This document shows positions 46,580 to 56,273 of a stretch of DNA of 64,000 nucleotides, in pieces (the stretch's first letter is position 1; each line of letters starts with the position of its first letter). The DNA comes from Natranaerovirga pectinivora. GTDB taxonomy: Bacteria; Bacillota; Clostridia; Lachnospirales; DSM-24629. Position numbers and translations under genes: made by a program. Location of the stretch: NCBI RefSeq assembly GCF_004342165.1, contig NZ_SMAL01000010.1, forward strand, positions 1-64,000, written 5' to 3'. Under the pieces are notes generated by a model. It was not told the origin of the DNA and made no database searches. It saw nothing but the letters and a program-made list of their open reading frames with translations.

Positions 46580-48430
46580 ATGTGTGGTTTTGTTGGTTTT
46601 GCAGATGCGACTTTAGATATTGATAAGGTGAAAATAATTAACAATATGATGGATTGTATAGCACATAGAGGTCCAGACAGTGATGGTGTTTTTTCTGATG
46701 AAAAGGCAACGTTAGGTTTTAGACGTCTTAAAATTATAGATTTATCAGAAGAAGCAAGTCAACCAATGTACAATGAAGACAAAAGTTGTGTATTGGTTTT
46801 TAATGGAGAAATTTATAATTACCAAGAATTAAGAGATGAACTTATTGAAAAAGGGCATATCTTCTCAAGTCATACAGATAGTGAAGTTTTAATTCATGGT
46901 TATGAAGAATATGGTGTGAAATTACTAGATAAAATAAGAGGTATGTTCGCTTTTGCAATTTGGGACATAAAAAATGAATCAATGTTTATAGCCAGAGATT
47001 TTTTTGGTATCAAACCATTGTATTATACTCAAAATACAAAAGATAACTCATTAATATTTGGATCTGAAATTAAAGCGTTTTTAAAGCATCCAGCATTTAT
47101 TAAAGAATTTAATAATGATGCATTAAAGCCATACCTTACGTTTCAATATTCTGTTTTAGATGAAACCTTTTTTAAGGGTGTTTACAAACTAAAACCGGGA
47201 CATTATATGATTTATAAAAAAGGTGAAATAAAAATTGAACCTTATTGGGACACAACTTTTAAAGAAAAAGAAAATACTTTAGAGTATTACATAGATAAAA
47301 TTAATAAAACAATGGAAGAATCTGTAAAATATCATAAGATTAGTGATGTAAAAGTTGGTTCGTTTTTATCTGGAGGGATAGACTCTAGTTATATTACTTC
47401 ATTATTAATGCCTAACAAAACTTTTTCAGTTGGTTTTAAAGATTATGAAGGTATTTTTAATGAAACCAATTTGGCAAAAGATCTATCGGATATATTAAAA
47501 ATAGAAAATCATAAAAAAATTATTGATGCCGATGAGTGTTTTGATATGTTACCTACCATACAATACCATATGGATGAACCACAATCTAACCCATCATCTG
47601 TTCCATTATACTTTTTAGCTCAATTGGCCAGCAAACATGTTACAGTAGTATTATCTGGTGAAGGTGCCGACGAAATTTTTGGTGGATATGAATGGTATAG
47701 AGATACACCAGTTATGAGTAAATATAAGAAAGTACCATATATTCTTCGAAGACCAATTTCATTAGGTGCAAGAAAATTACCTAAAAATAGAATAACTACT
47801 TTTTTAAGTAAAGGTGGTCAAAAAGTTGAAGAAAGTTTTATTGGTCAAGCAAAAGTCTTTGATGAAGATGATGCATTAAAAGTATTAAAAAGTGCGTATC
47901 AAAAAGGGCCTTCTGTTCAAAGTATTACCCATAAAATGTACAATAAAGTAGCCAATATTGATGATGTCAGCAAAATGCAATACATTGACTTAAAGCTATG
48001 GTTACCTGGAGATATTTTATTAAAAGCTGATAAAATGAGTTCTGCCCATTCTATTGAACTAAGAGTACCATTTTTAGATAAGGTGGTTATGGCACTAGCA
48101 TCAGAGCTACCAACAGATTTAAGGGTAAACAATATAAATACAAAATATGCTCTAAGAGAAGCATCTAAAAAAGTATTACCAGATGAATGGGCAAATCGTC
48201 CTAAAGTAGGCTTCCCTGTGCCTATTAGACATTGGTTAAGAAAAGAAAAATATTATAATATAGTAAAAGAAATGTTCCAATCAGATATATCAGAACAATT
48301 CTTCAATAAAAAAGAATTGCTAAGATATCTTGATGAACATTATGCGTCTAAAAGTAATTACGCTAGATATATATGGACTGTATATGTTTTTTTAATATGG
48401 TATAAAAAGTTTTTCGTAGAATTAAATTAA
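46580..48430 (+). CDS. asnB: Asparagine synthetase-like glutamine amidotransferase
   Basis: 616 residues from ATG 46580, chosen because the catalytic Cys must be residue 2 (MCGFVGF) and AAAGGTGA precedes it. The N-terminal class II glutaminase domain has HRGPDSDG, FNGEIYNYQELR and SHTDSEVL. The C-terminal synthetase has the PP-loop SGGIDSS (264-270) and SGEGADEIFGGY. It could make free asparagine, but members of this family also amidate peptidoglycan (AsnB on DAP in Bacillus; AsnH on D-Asp cross-bridges in Lactococcus). The neighbouring ligases favour a wall role (inference). Confidence 0.9.
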   Translation: MCGFVGFADATLDIDKVKIINNMMDCIAHRGPDSDGVFSDEKATLGFRRLKIIDLSEEASQPMYNEDKSCVLVFNGEIYNYQELRDELIEKGHIFSSHTDSEVLIHGYEEYGVKLLDKIRGMFAFAIWDIKNESMFIARDFFGIKPLYYTQNTKDNSLIFGSEIKAFLKHPAFIKEFNNDALKPYLTFQYSVLDETFFKGVYKLKPGHYMIYKKGEIKIEPYWDTTFKEKENTLEYYIDKINKTMEESVKYHKISDVKVGSFLSGGIDSSYITSLLMPNKTFSVGFKDYEGIFNETNLAKDLSDILKIENHKKIIDADECFDMLPTIQYHMDEPQSNPSSVPLYFLAQLASKHVTVVLSGEGADEIFGGYEWYRDTPVMSKYKKVPYILRRPISLGARKLPKNRITTFLSKGGQKVEESFIGQAKVFDEDDALKVLKSAYQKGPSVQSITHKMYNKVANIDDVSKMQYIDLKLWLPGDILLKADKMSSAHSIELRVPFLDKVVMALASELPTDLRVNNINTKYALREASKKVLPDEWANRPKVGFPVPIRHWLRKEKYYNIVKEMFQSDISEQFFNKKELLRYLDEHYASKSNYARYIWTVYVFLIWYKKFFVELN

Positions 48431-48590
48431 GGCGGTTTTTTTATATACCTTACTGTATAAAAAAAATGGTAATGTATAAAATATAGAAGCATATTTTTGT
48501 TAAGAGTATTTAAATAATTAATATAGGGTGGGATTAATTTATTCTTAACTCTTATGAATTGATAATTGTCAAAACATTAGGAGGAGAAAA

Positions 48591-49712
48591 ATGAAGATAA
48601 TCTTAAAAACGACAGCAATAATTTTATCTGCTATTTTAATAGCTTCTTCAGTTTATGTATATATCTATAGAGCTCAAGGCCGAGAAGATATTAATTATAG
48701 TGCAATAACAGATGAACAAATTAATAAAGTTTTACAAAATCAGTACATTAACACCAGTTCTTCTAAAAATAAAAAGCAAGGAAGAATAAAGGTAACGAGT
48801 TTATATAAAGAAACGCAAATGCCAATAGAAAATGTAATTTATGTCATTATAGATGATAAAGCAAATGAAATTGTTGAAGTATTGGTGACTGATGGAGCAG
48901 GTACAGCCACATCTAGATTATACGACTATGGGAAAAAATATAAAATCAAACAATACTCAATAGGTTCACCCTATAAAGTTAATGAAGAAGTCATACAGAT
49001 AAAAATTAATGATAAAGAACATTTTCTTATTATTGAGAGTGATACTTTGGAATATGTAAAGGGCTTTGAAGTGGCAGAGGATGGAAAAGTTAATATTACT
49101 GAACTTTTTATGCCAGTTGAGATTATTAAACAAAGACCTGTTCTTCCTAATGGTTGTGAAATTACTTCATTAACAGCAGTATTAAACTATTATGGGTATG
49201 ATGTGACTAAGACAGAGATGTCTGATACCTACTTACCTAGAAGGCATTTTGAAAGAATAGATGGTATTTTATATGGTGGGGACCCATATAAAGAGTATGC
49301 AGGAGACCCAAGAGATCCTTTAAATGGTTTTTTTTCCTATGCGCCACCTATTGTAGAGGCTGCTGAACTATATTTTAAAGATATTAAGGAAGAGAATAAA
49401 ACCCCTATTGATATAAGTGGTAGTTCAAGAGAAGAAATTATGGGATTTTTGGAAAGCGGCGTTCCTGTTGTTATCTGGACCACATTAAACTTAGAAAAGC
49501 CAAGAATTAATTATTCTTGGAAACTATTTGAAACAGGGGATAAATTTTATGCGCCAATTAATTTGCACTGTATCGTATTAAAAGGATTTGTTGATGATAA
49601 AGTTTATGTGATGGATCCACTAAAAGGAAGTATTACCCGTAATGCAGATGATTTTTTTGCCAGTTATGAAGCTTTAGGGAGTCATGCAATGGTTGTTATA
49701 AATGAGAGCTAA
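48591..49712 (+). CDS. Membrane-anchored C39-like cysteine peptidase
   Basis: 373 residues. N-terminal anchor or signal at about 7-24. Residues about 65-150 look like a prealbumin-type (Cna-B/SpaA-like) beta domain. The C-terminal half is a peptidase_C39_2 domain: Cys189 in LPNGCEITSL, His326 in NLHCIVLKGF, and Asp in YVMDPLKG. Such YvpB-like proteins are extracellular with unknown substrates, and a peptide cross-link is a natural guess given the upstream ligases. AGGAGGAG precedes the ATG; 160 bases separate it from asnB, so it may have its own promoter. Confidence 0.85.
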   Translation: MKIILKTTAIILSAILIASSVYVYIYRAQGREDINYSAITDEQINKVLQNQYINTSSSKNKKQGRIKVTSLYKETQMPIENVIYVIIDDKANEIVEVLVTDGAGTATSRLYDYGKKYKIKQYSIGSPYKVNEEVIQIKINDKEHFLIIESDTLEYVKGFEVAEDGKVNITELFMPVEIIKQRPVLPNGCEITSLTAVLNYYGYDVTKTEMSDTYLPRRHFERIDGILYGGDPYKEYAGDPRDPLNGFFSYAPPIVEAAELYFKDIKEENKTPIDISGSSREEIMGFLESGVPVVIWTTLNLEKPRINYSWKLFETGDKFYAPINLHCIVLKGFVDDKVYVMDPLKGSITRNADDFFASYEALGSHAMVVINES

Positions 49713-49725
49713 TTGTAAAATTATA

Positions 49726-49793
49726 TAAAAAGAGTCCAAATTAACGGATGTGTGGTGTGAACCCCAAAAAGTTAAGGTGGACTCTTTTTATAC
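49726..49793. terminator. Long bidirectional terminator
   Basis: AAAAAGAGTCCA...TTAAC pairs with GTTAA...TGGACTCTTTTT over a stem with small bulges. It separates convergent genes and has T-runs on both strands. Confidence 0.88.
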
Positions 49794-49794
49794 A

Positions 49795-50511
49795 CTATAA
49801 GATGCCTACAGTTTGAAAAAATGGTTTAAAACGAGAACCATCCCATTCTAATGATGTCTGTACATAGCCTAAACCATCTGCATTGTACCTTCCAGCAATG
49901 CTTCGAGACGTATATAAACCATATATGCCATTTCTTTGAAAGTCAATGGGGTAAAGCCCTCCTAAAGGGTTAACCCATCCTGTTAGAGGTTCTTTAAGGG
50001 TGCCATCACTATTATAAATCTCAGACAAATAATTTTTACCTTTATATTGAATATCTATAAGGTAATTTTTTGAATCTTTATCGAGAATTTCAACTTGATA
50101 ATTATCTTTATAGATTACCTTATAAGTGTACTCTTTATTATATAGCTCATGGTCAAATATTAAAGTAGGTGTATTATGTACCATAGAATATATATAGTAG
50201 AATGCATAACCACCACTGCCGCCAGAATCAATGCTTAATAATATTTCATTTGTGTGATTGCCGGTAAAATCACCAAGAAAAATAGTTGGATTGTAACCAG
50301 AATTTTCTTTTGGAGAGATAGTAAAGGTTTTATGGGTTAGACCATCTTTTATGAATAAAACAATATCGGTTATGAAGGGACTATCATAACCATAGGGTTT
50401 GTTACCTACTAAATAGATAATATCATCAATATCATCTCCATTAATATCTCCATAAACAGAGTCAATAACATACATATTTTTAAAATTAGGGTTCCTATTA
50501 GATGAATTCAT
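49795..50511 (-). CDS. VCBS/FG-GAP repeat-like protein
   Basis: 238 residues. YGDINGDDIDDIIYLVG (about 20-36) and LGDFTGNHTNEILLSIDSGGSGG (about 79-100) are Asp-rich calcium-loop motifs of VCBS/FG-GAP beta-propeller blades. No signal peptide is seen, although the family is usually extracellular; the N-terminus is short and polar. Function is unknown. TTTAGGAGC precedes the ATG. It is a single gene on the minus strand. Confidence 0.8.
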   Translation of the reverse strand: MNSSNRNPNFKNMYVIDSVYGDINGDDIDDIIYLVGNKPYGYDSPFITDIVLFIKDGLTHKTFTISPKENSGYNPTIFLGDFTGNHTNEILLSIDSGGSGGYAFYYIYSMVHNTPTLIFDHELYNKEYTYKVIYKDNYQVEILDKDSKNYLIDIQYKGKNYLSEIYNSDGTLKEPLTGWVNPLGGLYPIDFQRNGIYGLYTSRSIAGRYNADGLGYVQTSLEWDGSRFKPFFQTVGIL

Positions 50512-50678
50512 AGAAGGCTCCTAAAAAGTTATTATGATTATATTATGTAATAGGATAAAAAAGGTTACACAACTACGTTTTATTTGAAATCACAATAAGA
50601 ATGAAATATAATTATAAGTGAAAAATAGAAATATAGATGGATGGTATTAAAAATAGGTACAAAAATAGGAGGTATAAT

Positions 50679-53258
50679 ATGAAGTTTGATAAAGCGAGCA
50701 CTGGAAACAATGGATTAGATGAAATAATCAACTTTCTAAGAATTGGTGACAATGTTGTGTGGCAAGTAGATCATATAGAAGATTATATGCGTTATGCAAA
50801 GGCCTATGTAAAAAAAAGCCTTGATGATAATAGAAATATAATTTATATGCGATTTGCAGCCCATCCTCCTATACTAGAAGACAATGAAAATATTAAGAAG
50901 TATGAATTAGATCCTTCTATTGGGTTTGAATCATTTACAGTAGAAGTACATCGCATTATTGAAAATGAAGGGCTAGAGGCATTTTATGTATTTGATTGTT
51001 TGTCTAATTTACTAGAAGCTTGGGCAACTGATCTTATGATTGGAAATTTCTTTCAAGTAACTTGTCCTTATTTGTTTGAGATGGAGACCATTGCTTATTT
51101 TGGAATCATTAGAGGCAATCACTCCTTTGATACCATCGCAAGAATAAGAGAAACGACACAATTATTATTGGATCTTTATAATATACAAGGGAAGTTGTAT
51201 GTACATCCCTTAAAAGTATGGAATAGATATTCACCAACCATGTTCTTGCCTCATATCGTGGATGATTCGGGAATGACACCTATAACCAGTAGTGCAGAAT
51301 CAGCCATATTGTTTCAGTATTTACCTAAAAAGGGATTAGGGAATCCAAAAAGAAAACTTGATTACTGGGATAAACTTTTTATAGATGCAGAAGAATTAAT
51401 ATATACTTCTCATAACCAAAACAAGAGTAAAAAGCAAGAAATGGTGGAGCAATTATGTAGGCTAATGATAGGGAAAGAAGAAAAAGTTTTAGAAATGGCT
51501 AAAAAACACTTTGACTTAGAGGATATAATCTCTATAAAATCAAGGCTTATTGGTTCGGGATTTATTGGTGGAAAAACAGTTGGAATGCTCTTAGCAAGAC
51601 AAATTTTATCCAAAAACCCACAAGAGAATTGGAATGATGTTTTAGAAGCCCATGATTCTTTTTATATCGGTTCAGATGTTTTTTATACTTATATTGTGCA
51701 AAATGGATGGTGGCACTTAAGATTAAAACAAAGAAGCAAAGAGGGGTATTTTGAAGCGGCTCAAATACTTCAAGAAAAAATGAAGGAAGGAATATTTTCT
51801 GAGAATATTAAAGAACAGTTTTTACAAATGCTTGAATATTTTGGTCAGTCACCAATAATTGTTAGATCAAGTAGTTTGCTTGAAGACAGTTTTGGCAATG
51901 CCTTTGCAGGCAAATACGATAGTGTATTTTGTATTAATCAAGGCAGTCCATCAGAACGTTACAAACAATTTGAAGAAGCATTAAGAACTGTTTATGCAAG
52001 TTCTATGAATAGGGACGCTTTAGAGTACCGAATGAAAAGAGGATTAGATCAATCAGATGAACAAATGGCCATACTTGTTCAAAGGGTTTCAGGAGACTAT
52101 TATAAAAAATATTTTTTCCCCTTTTTAGCAGGCGTTGGATTTTCTCATAACAGTTATGTGTGGAAAGAGCATCTAGACCCAAAGGCAGGTATGATTAGAT
52201 TGGTATTAGGTTTAGGGACAAAAGCAGTAGATAGAGTTGAAGGAGATTACCCTAGAGTAGCTTCCTTAGATCAACCAACCCTTCAACCATTAGGAAATGA
52301 AGAGGATAAGAAGAAGTATTCTCAACATACAGTAGATGTTTTAAATTTAGAAAAGAACACCTTTGAATCCCTTTCTTTAAACAAACTTATGTGGGAAAAA
52401 GTAGGTATAAAAATGGATTTAATCGGTATACCAGATTATGAAACCAATAAAAAAATAAAGGAATACAATATTAAAGAACAAGAAGCTTGGATATTGAACT
52501 ATGAAAAGCTATTTAAAAATACTGGGTTTATACAAACAATGAAAAAGATGTTAAAGGCCTTAGAGGATGCCTATACCTACCCTGTAGATATGGAGTTTAC
52601 AGTAAATTACATTTCTGATGAAACATTAAGAATCAATGTTGTTCAATGTAGACCATTGCAGACGAAAGGTGTTGTTGGAAACGTTCAAATACCAGAGATA
52701 GAAAATGAGCAAGTTATATTTGAGACAAAAGGGAATTTTATGGGAGGTAGTATTGATCAAAATATCCATAGAATTATATATGTGGATCCAAAAGGGTATA
52801 GCAATCTTTCTACACAAGACAAATACGCCATAGCAAATACAATAGGAAACATTAATAAAGGAATTAAAAGGGATGTTATGACAACTATCCTTGTAGCACC
52901 AGGAAGAATTGGAAGTAGTACACCCTCTTTAGGATTACCACTAAAATTCACTGACATCTGTAATATGAGTATACTATGTGAAATGGCATATGAAATTATG
53001 GGTATGGTACCTGACCTATCCTATGGATCACATTTTTTTCAAGATTTAGTAGAAGCAGATATATTTTATGTTGCCATATTCCCTGAGATGAGGGGAATAC
53101 AATTTAATATGAATTATTTTATAGAGGCTACAAATAGCTTGGTGAATGTGTTCCCAGAAGGAGCAAGATTCCAAGAGGTTCTTAAAGTTATAGAGGTAGA
53201 AGACATTGCTATAAAAGGAGATATAAAATCTCAAAGACTAAGATGCTATAAATACTAG
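50679..53258 (+). CDS. PEP/pyruvate-binding (PPDK_N-like) protein with unusual N-terminus
   Basis: 859 residues from ATG 50679, after GGAGGTATAAT; the upstream in-frame start at 50637 has no ribosome site. Residues about 290-680 show the ATP-binding PEP-synthase/PPDK fold (SGFIGGKTVGMLLAR, and IVRSSSLLEDSFGNAFAGKYDSVF near 394-417, QVRVSGD-like VQRVSGDYY, VQCRPLQ). The swivelling phosphohistidine domain and PEP-binding barrel of true PpsA/PPDK are absent. The first 230 residues begin GNNGLDEIINFLRIGDNVVW, resembling the opening of a KaiC/RecA-like domain but without a Walker A lysine. The last 170 residues are unique. The role is unknown; phosphotransfer or nucleotide sensing are options. Confidence 0.8.
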   Translation: MKFDKASTGNNGLDEIINFLRIGDNVVWQVDHIEDYMRYAKAYVKKSLDDNRNIIYMRFAAHPPILEDNENIKKYELDPSIGFESFTVEVHRIIENEGLEAFYVFDCLSNLLEAWATDLMIGNFFQVTCPYLFEMETIAYFGIIRGNHSFDTIARIRETTQLLLDLYNIQGKLYVHPLKVWNRYSPTMFLPHIVDDSGMTPITSSAESAILFQYLPKKGLGNPKRKLDYWDKLFIDAEELIYTSHNQNKSKKQEMVEQLCRLMIGKEEKVLEMAKKHFDLEDIISIKSRLIGSGFIGGKTVGMLLARQILSKNPQENWNDVLEAHDSFYIGSDVFYTYIVQNGWWHLRLKQRSKEGYFEAAQILQEKMKEGIFSENIKEQFLQMLEYFGQSPIIVRSSSLLEDSFGNAFAGKYDSVFCINQGSPSERYKQFEEALRTVYASSMNRDALEYRMKRGLDQSDEQMAILVQRVSGDYYKKYFFPFLAGVGFSHNSYVWKEHLDPKAGMIRLVLGLGTKAVDRVEGDYPRVASLDQPTLQPLGNEEDKKKYSQHTVDVLNLEKNTFESLSLNKLMWEKVGIKMDLIGIPDYETNKKIKEYNIKEQEAWILNYEKLFKNTGFIQTMKKMLKALEDAYTYPVDMEFTVNYISDETLRINVVQCRPLQTKGVVGNVQIPEIENEQVIFETKGNFMGGSIDQNIHRIIYVDPKGYSNLSTQDKYAIANTIGNINKGIKRDVMTTILVAPGRIGSSTPSLGLPLKFTDICNMSILCEMAYEIMGMVPDLSYGSHFFQDLVEADIFYVAIFPEMRGIQFNMNYFIEATNSLVNVFPEGARFQEVLKVIEVEDIAIKGDIKSQRLRCYKY

Positions 53259-53260
53259 GG

Positions 53261-53310
53261 AAAAACCAAACCATAAAGAACTTGCTAGGTCCTTTATAGT
53301 TTGGTTTTTA
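53261..53310. terminator. Bidirectional terminator
   Basis: AAAACCAAACCATAAAG pairs with CTTTATAGTTTGGTTTT (one mismatch). It overlaps the stop codon of the convergent lipoprotein gene. Confidence 0.88.
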
Positions 53311-54165
53311 GAAATATTTGTGATTATTAATTAATCTATATATATTTAAAGAGGTTTGAGGCAATTCATCTTTTGATATAGTGAAATAATTTTCAAATTC
53401 TATTAGTTCGCCATATTTATCTATCAATACAGGTATGGTATCTTCTGTGTAATGCGTTGGTATACCAATCTTTGGACTAAATTGTTCGAAAAGATTAAAT
53501 CCTTTTTCATTTTCCAGAGTCATCCGTGAGAATTTGTTTTCATATTGCATAAATGCGATATCAATTTCTCCTAATAAGTCCAGTTGCTCATCTGTTAAGC
53601 TAGTCTGTCCAATGTCGCCCATATGTGCTATTCGTAATCCATCTACTTCTACAACTACTAAAATATTAGACGGATAGGTCTCATTTAGGTTATCGTCGTT
53701 ATGGGAAGAAAGAATGGTAAAGATTTTAAAATCATCTATTTCTAAAGTTTCAATAGACCATAGTATTTTTGGGCAATCGTAATAAGAATTAAACAGTTGG
53801 TCGTAGTGATCGCTGTGACTATGAGTTGATATAATGGCAGAAGGATTAAAATCAATTAGTCTTTTACTGGGCATAAAACTAGGATCAATAATTAACCGGT
53901 GGCCATTAATTGAAGTAATCATATAGCCATTGTTTGGATATTGGGTATTACCATTAATGTTTTGTATAAGGACTTTTCCTGTATTGTTTTCAATAATAGG
54001 TAAAAGCAGATGGCTAGGGGGATTAGTTACTGACGTGTCTGTGTCTGTATTATCAGGTGTTTCAGTTACTTCTATAAGAGAATCGGCAGGAGTAGGATTA
54101 GATTTACAACCTACAACAGTTACTAAGAGTAATATCAACCAGAGTTTAATAATTTTTCTAGGCAT
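53308..54165 (-). CDS. Metallo-beta-lactamase-fold lipoprotein
   Basis: 285 residues. The lipobox ends at Cys20 (TVVGC), so it is displayed outside. The metal motif THSHSDHYD (about 110-118) is the HxHxDH of UlaG-like MBL proteins, and HMGDIGQ and THYTED supply further ligands. The fold usually hydrolyses phosphate or lactone bonds; no specific substrate can be inferred. The linker after the lipid anchor is Thr/Asp/Pro-rich. ATAGGAGGCG precedes the ATG. Confidence 0.87.
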   Translation of the reverse strand: MPRKIIKLWLILLLVTVVGCKSNPTPADSLIEVTETPDNTDTDTSVTNPPSHLLLPIIENNTGKVLIQNINGNTQYPNNGYMITSINGHRLIIDPSFMPSKRLIDFNPSAIISTHSHSDHYDQLFNSYYDCPKILWSIETLEIDDFKIFTILSSHNDDNLNETYPSNILVVVEVDGLRIAHMGDIGQTSLTDEQLDLLGEIDIAFMQYENKFSRMTLENEKGFNLFEQFSPKIGIPTHYTEDTIPVLIDKYGELIEFENYFTISKDELPQTSLNIYRLINNHKYF

Positions 54166-54350
54166 TATAACGCCTCCTATTCTTTGTAATCATTATATAT
54201 TAATTATAAAGTAAAAAAACAAGAAATGAATGTCTAATTAACAATTTAACTAGGAGGATTTACAATATTAATACATACCACTAAATTAAATTTCTATGTT
54301 ATTATAGTGAAGAAATATAAATTATAAACACATAAAAGGAGCTTGAACTT

Positions 54351-55484
54351 ATGAAAAAAATACTCTTTATGATTGCTACAGGATTTTTCTGGTTTTCATT
54401 GTATGCTTATATTCCTGAGCTTGCAACCTATGCAGAAAACTTGGGGGCAAGTTATAAGATGATAGGTATTATTACAGGCTCATATGGTTTTATGCAAACC
54501 ATACTAAGGATTCCCTTAGGGATACTTTCGGATAAGTTAAACAAGCGTAAGATTTTTATAGAAATAGGATTATTTATAACCGTTGTAAGTTGTCTTATTA
54601 CCTTCTTTTATCCATCAGTATTCTCTTTATTGGTAACTAGAATATTGGCAGGAATTGCTGCAAGTACATGGGTTTTATTCACAGTAGTCTTTTCTAGTTA
54701 TTACAAGCAAGAAGAAACGCCAAAGGCTATTGGCATTATCAATGGGTGTAACGCAGCAGGACAATTAACGGCAATGCTTTTAGGTGGCGTTGTATCATTG
54801 TATTTTGGTACAAGATATTTGTATTTATTAGGTGCTATAGGTGGTATATTTGGATTAATGTTAAGCTTGTTTACAGATGAGAATAAAGATGTTAACAGAG
54901 TGCCTCTAAAAATGAAAGAAATATTTTCTGTGGCATTAGAACCAACACTAATAAAAGTATCAATTTTAGGAATTGTTTCCCAATTGATTACATATGCAAC
55001 AGCTTTAGGTTTTGTGCCTATTGTTGCTAGAGAATTAGGTGCAACTGGGTTAGAACTCAGCTGGATAACAGCCATAAATATTATACCAGGCATTTGGGTT
55101 TCAGCAATAACTGGAACAGTTTTAGTAGGGTGGTGGGGAGCTAATAAAACCATTATATACGGATTTTCACTAAGTACCATACTATGTATACTAATACCTT
55201 TTGTACCAAATTTATGGATATTAATGATTGTACAATTTTTTGCAGGAATCGGAAGAAGTATGGTGTTTCCATTACTTATGGGTCTTGGTATAAAAGATAT
55301 CGGACAAAATAAAAGAGCCACCGCAATGGGATTTTTTCAAGCTGTTTACGGCATTGGAATGGTTATGGGACCTGTAATATTAGGGTTTATATCCGATCAA
55401 TTAGGATTATCTACAGGGTTTATGGTTACAGGACTTCTTGGATTAGTAGCCGTTTTATTGGTTAGGAAATTTCAATTAGGATAA
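54351..55484 (+). CDS. Major facilitator superfamily transporter
   Basis: 377 residues, with 10-12 predicted membrane helices throughout. The loop 2-3 motif appears as RIPLGILSDKLNKRK, the MFS A-motif. Acidic and charged residues are scarce in the helices, consistent with export of a hydrophobic or neutral compound. Substrate is unknown. AAAAGGAGC precedes the ATG, and the gene stands alone between divergent and convergent neighbours. Confidence 0.9.
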   Translation: MKKILFMIATGFFWFSLYAYIPELATYAENLGASYKMIGIITGSYGFMQTILRIPLGILSDKLNKRKIFIEIGLFITVVSCLITFFYPSVFSLLVTRILAGIAASTWVLFTVVFSSYYKQEETPKAIGIINGCNAAGQLTAMLLGGVVSLYFGTRYLYLLGAIGGIFGLMLSLFTDENKDVNRVPLKMKEIFSVALEPTLIKVSILGIVSQLITYATALGFVPIVARELGATGLELSWITAINIIPGIWVSAITGTVLVGWWGANKTIIYGFSLSTILCILIPFVPNLWILMIVQFFAGIGRSMVFPLLMGLGIKDIGQNKRATAMGFFQAVYGIGMVMGPVILGFISDQLGLSTGFMVTGLLGLVAVLLVRKFQLG

Positions 55485-55519
55485 AAAAGGAGGACATCAT
55501 AAAAGATGTCCTTTCATTG
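55485..55519. terminator. Terminator between MFS gene and ung
   Basis: GGACATC (55492-55498) pairs with GATGTCC (55505-55511), flanked by A-rich and T-rich sides, between two convergent genes. Confidence 0.7.
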
Positions 55520-55530
55520 TTTTAAGAGTT

Positions 55531-56205
55531 TTATATGTTATCAATTTGCCAATCAATGGGCTTTATGCCATTAGAAATAAGGAATGCATTAGCTTTGGAA
55601 AAAGGCTTGCTCCCAAAGAAACCTCTATAAGAAGACAGAGGGCTTGGATGTACAGATTTTATTATATAATGATTAGGATTGGTTATCATTTTTATCTTGG
55701 ACTGTGCATTGCTTCCCCAAAGGATAAACACAATAGGATCGTCTCTATGATTTAATAATTTAATGATTGTATCAGTAAAAATTTCCCACCCCATCATTCT
55801 ATGGGAGTTAGCTTGTCCACCTACGACAGTTAGTACAGTATTGAGCAATAAAACACCTTGGTCAGACCATTTTTTCAAGTAACCGTTATTAGGTATATAG
55901 CAACCTAAATCCTCTTTAAGTTCTTTAAAAATATTCACTAAAGATGGTGGGGAAGGTACGCCTGGTTTTACAGAGAAGCTCAAACCATGTGCCTGATTAG
56001 GACCATGATAAGGATCTTGACCTAGGATAACCACCTTAACATCTTTAAAGTCTGTGTAATGCAATGCGTTATAAAGATCATTTTTATCTGGATAAACCAT
56101 TTTTGTTTTATATTCTGAAGTTAAAAAAGCCCTAAGCATAATATGGTAATCTTTGTAAAACTCATCCTTTAGTAGGTCTTCCCAACTGTTTTTAAATATT
56201 TTCAT
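55531..56205 (-). CDS. ung: Uracil-DNA glycosylase, family 1
   Basis: 224 residues, full length. Catalytic Asp64 and the water-activating loop lie in GQDPYHG (62-68); [22 protein letters not shown], and His186 in [11 protein letters not shown] complete the active site. It removes uracil from DNA at the start of base-excision repair. GGGTGAT precedes the ATG. Confidence 0.97.
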   Translation of the reverse strand: MKIFKNSWEDLLKDEFYKDYHIMLRAFLTSEYKTKMVYPDKNDLYNALHYTDFKDVKVVILGQDPYHGPNQAHGLSFSVKPGVPSPPSLVNIFKELKEDLGCYIPNNGYLKKWSDQGVLLLNTVLTVVGGQANSHRMMGWEIFTDTIIKLLNHRDDPIVFILWGSNAQSKIKMITNPNHYIIKSVHPSPLSSYRGFFGSKPFSKANAFLISNGIKPIDWQIDNI

Positions 56206-56228
56206 TTATATCACCCAATGATAGTATA

Positions 56229-56263
56229 GCACAAAAAACCCCTTGTAGGTTATTACAAGAGGT
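56229..56263 (-). terminator. Terminator of sspH
   Basis: On the minus strand, CTTGTA pairs with TACAAG, followed by GGGGTTTTTT. Confidence 0.75.
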
Positions 56264-56273
56264 AATGGTAAAC

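Noticed and set aside
54701-55321. 206-codon minus-strand frame inside the MFS gene
   Set aside because: It lies antisense to a clear transporter with conserved motifs and has no plausible translation signal or protein family.
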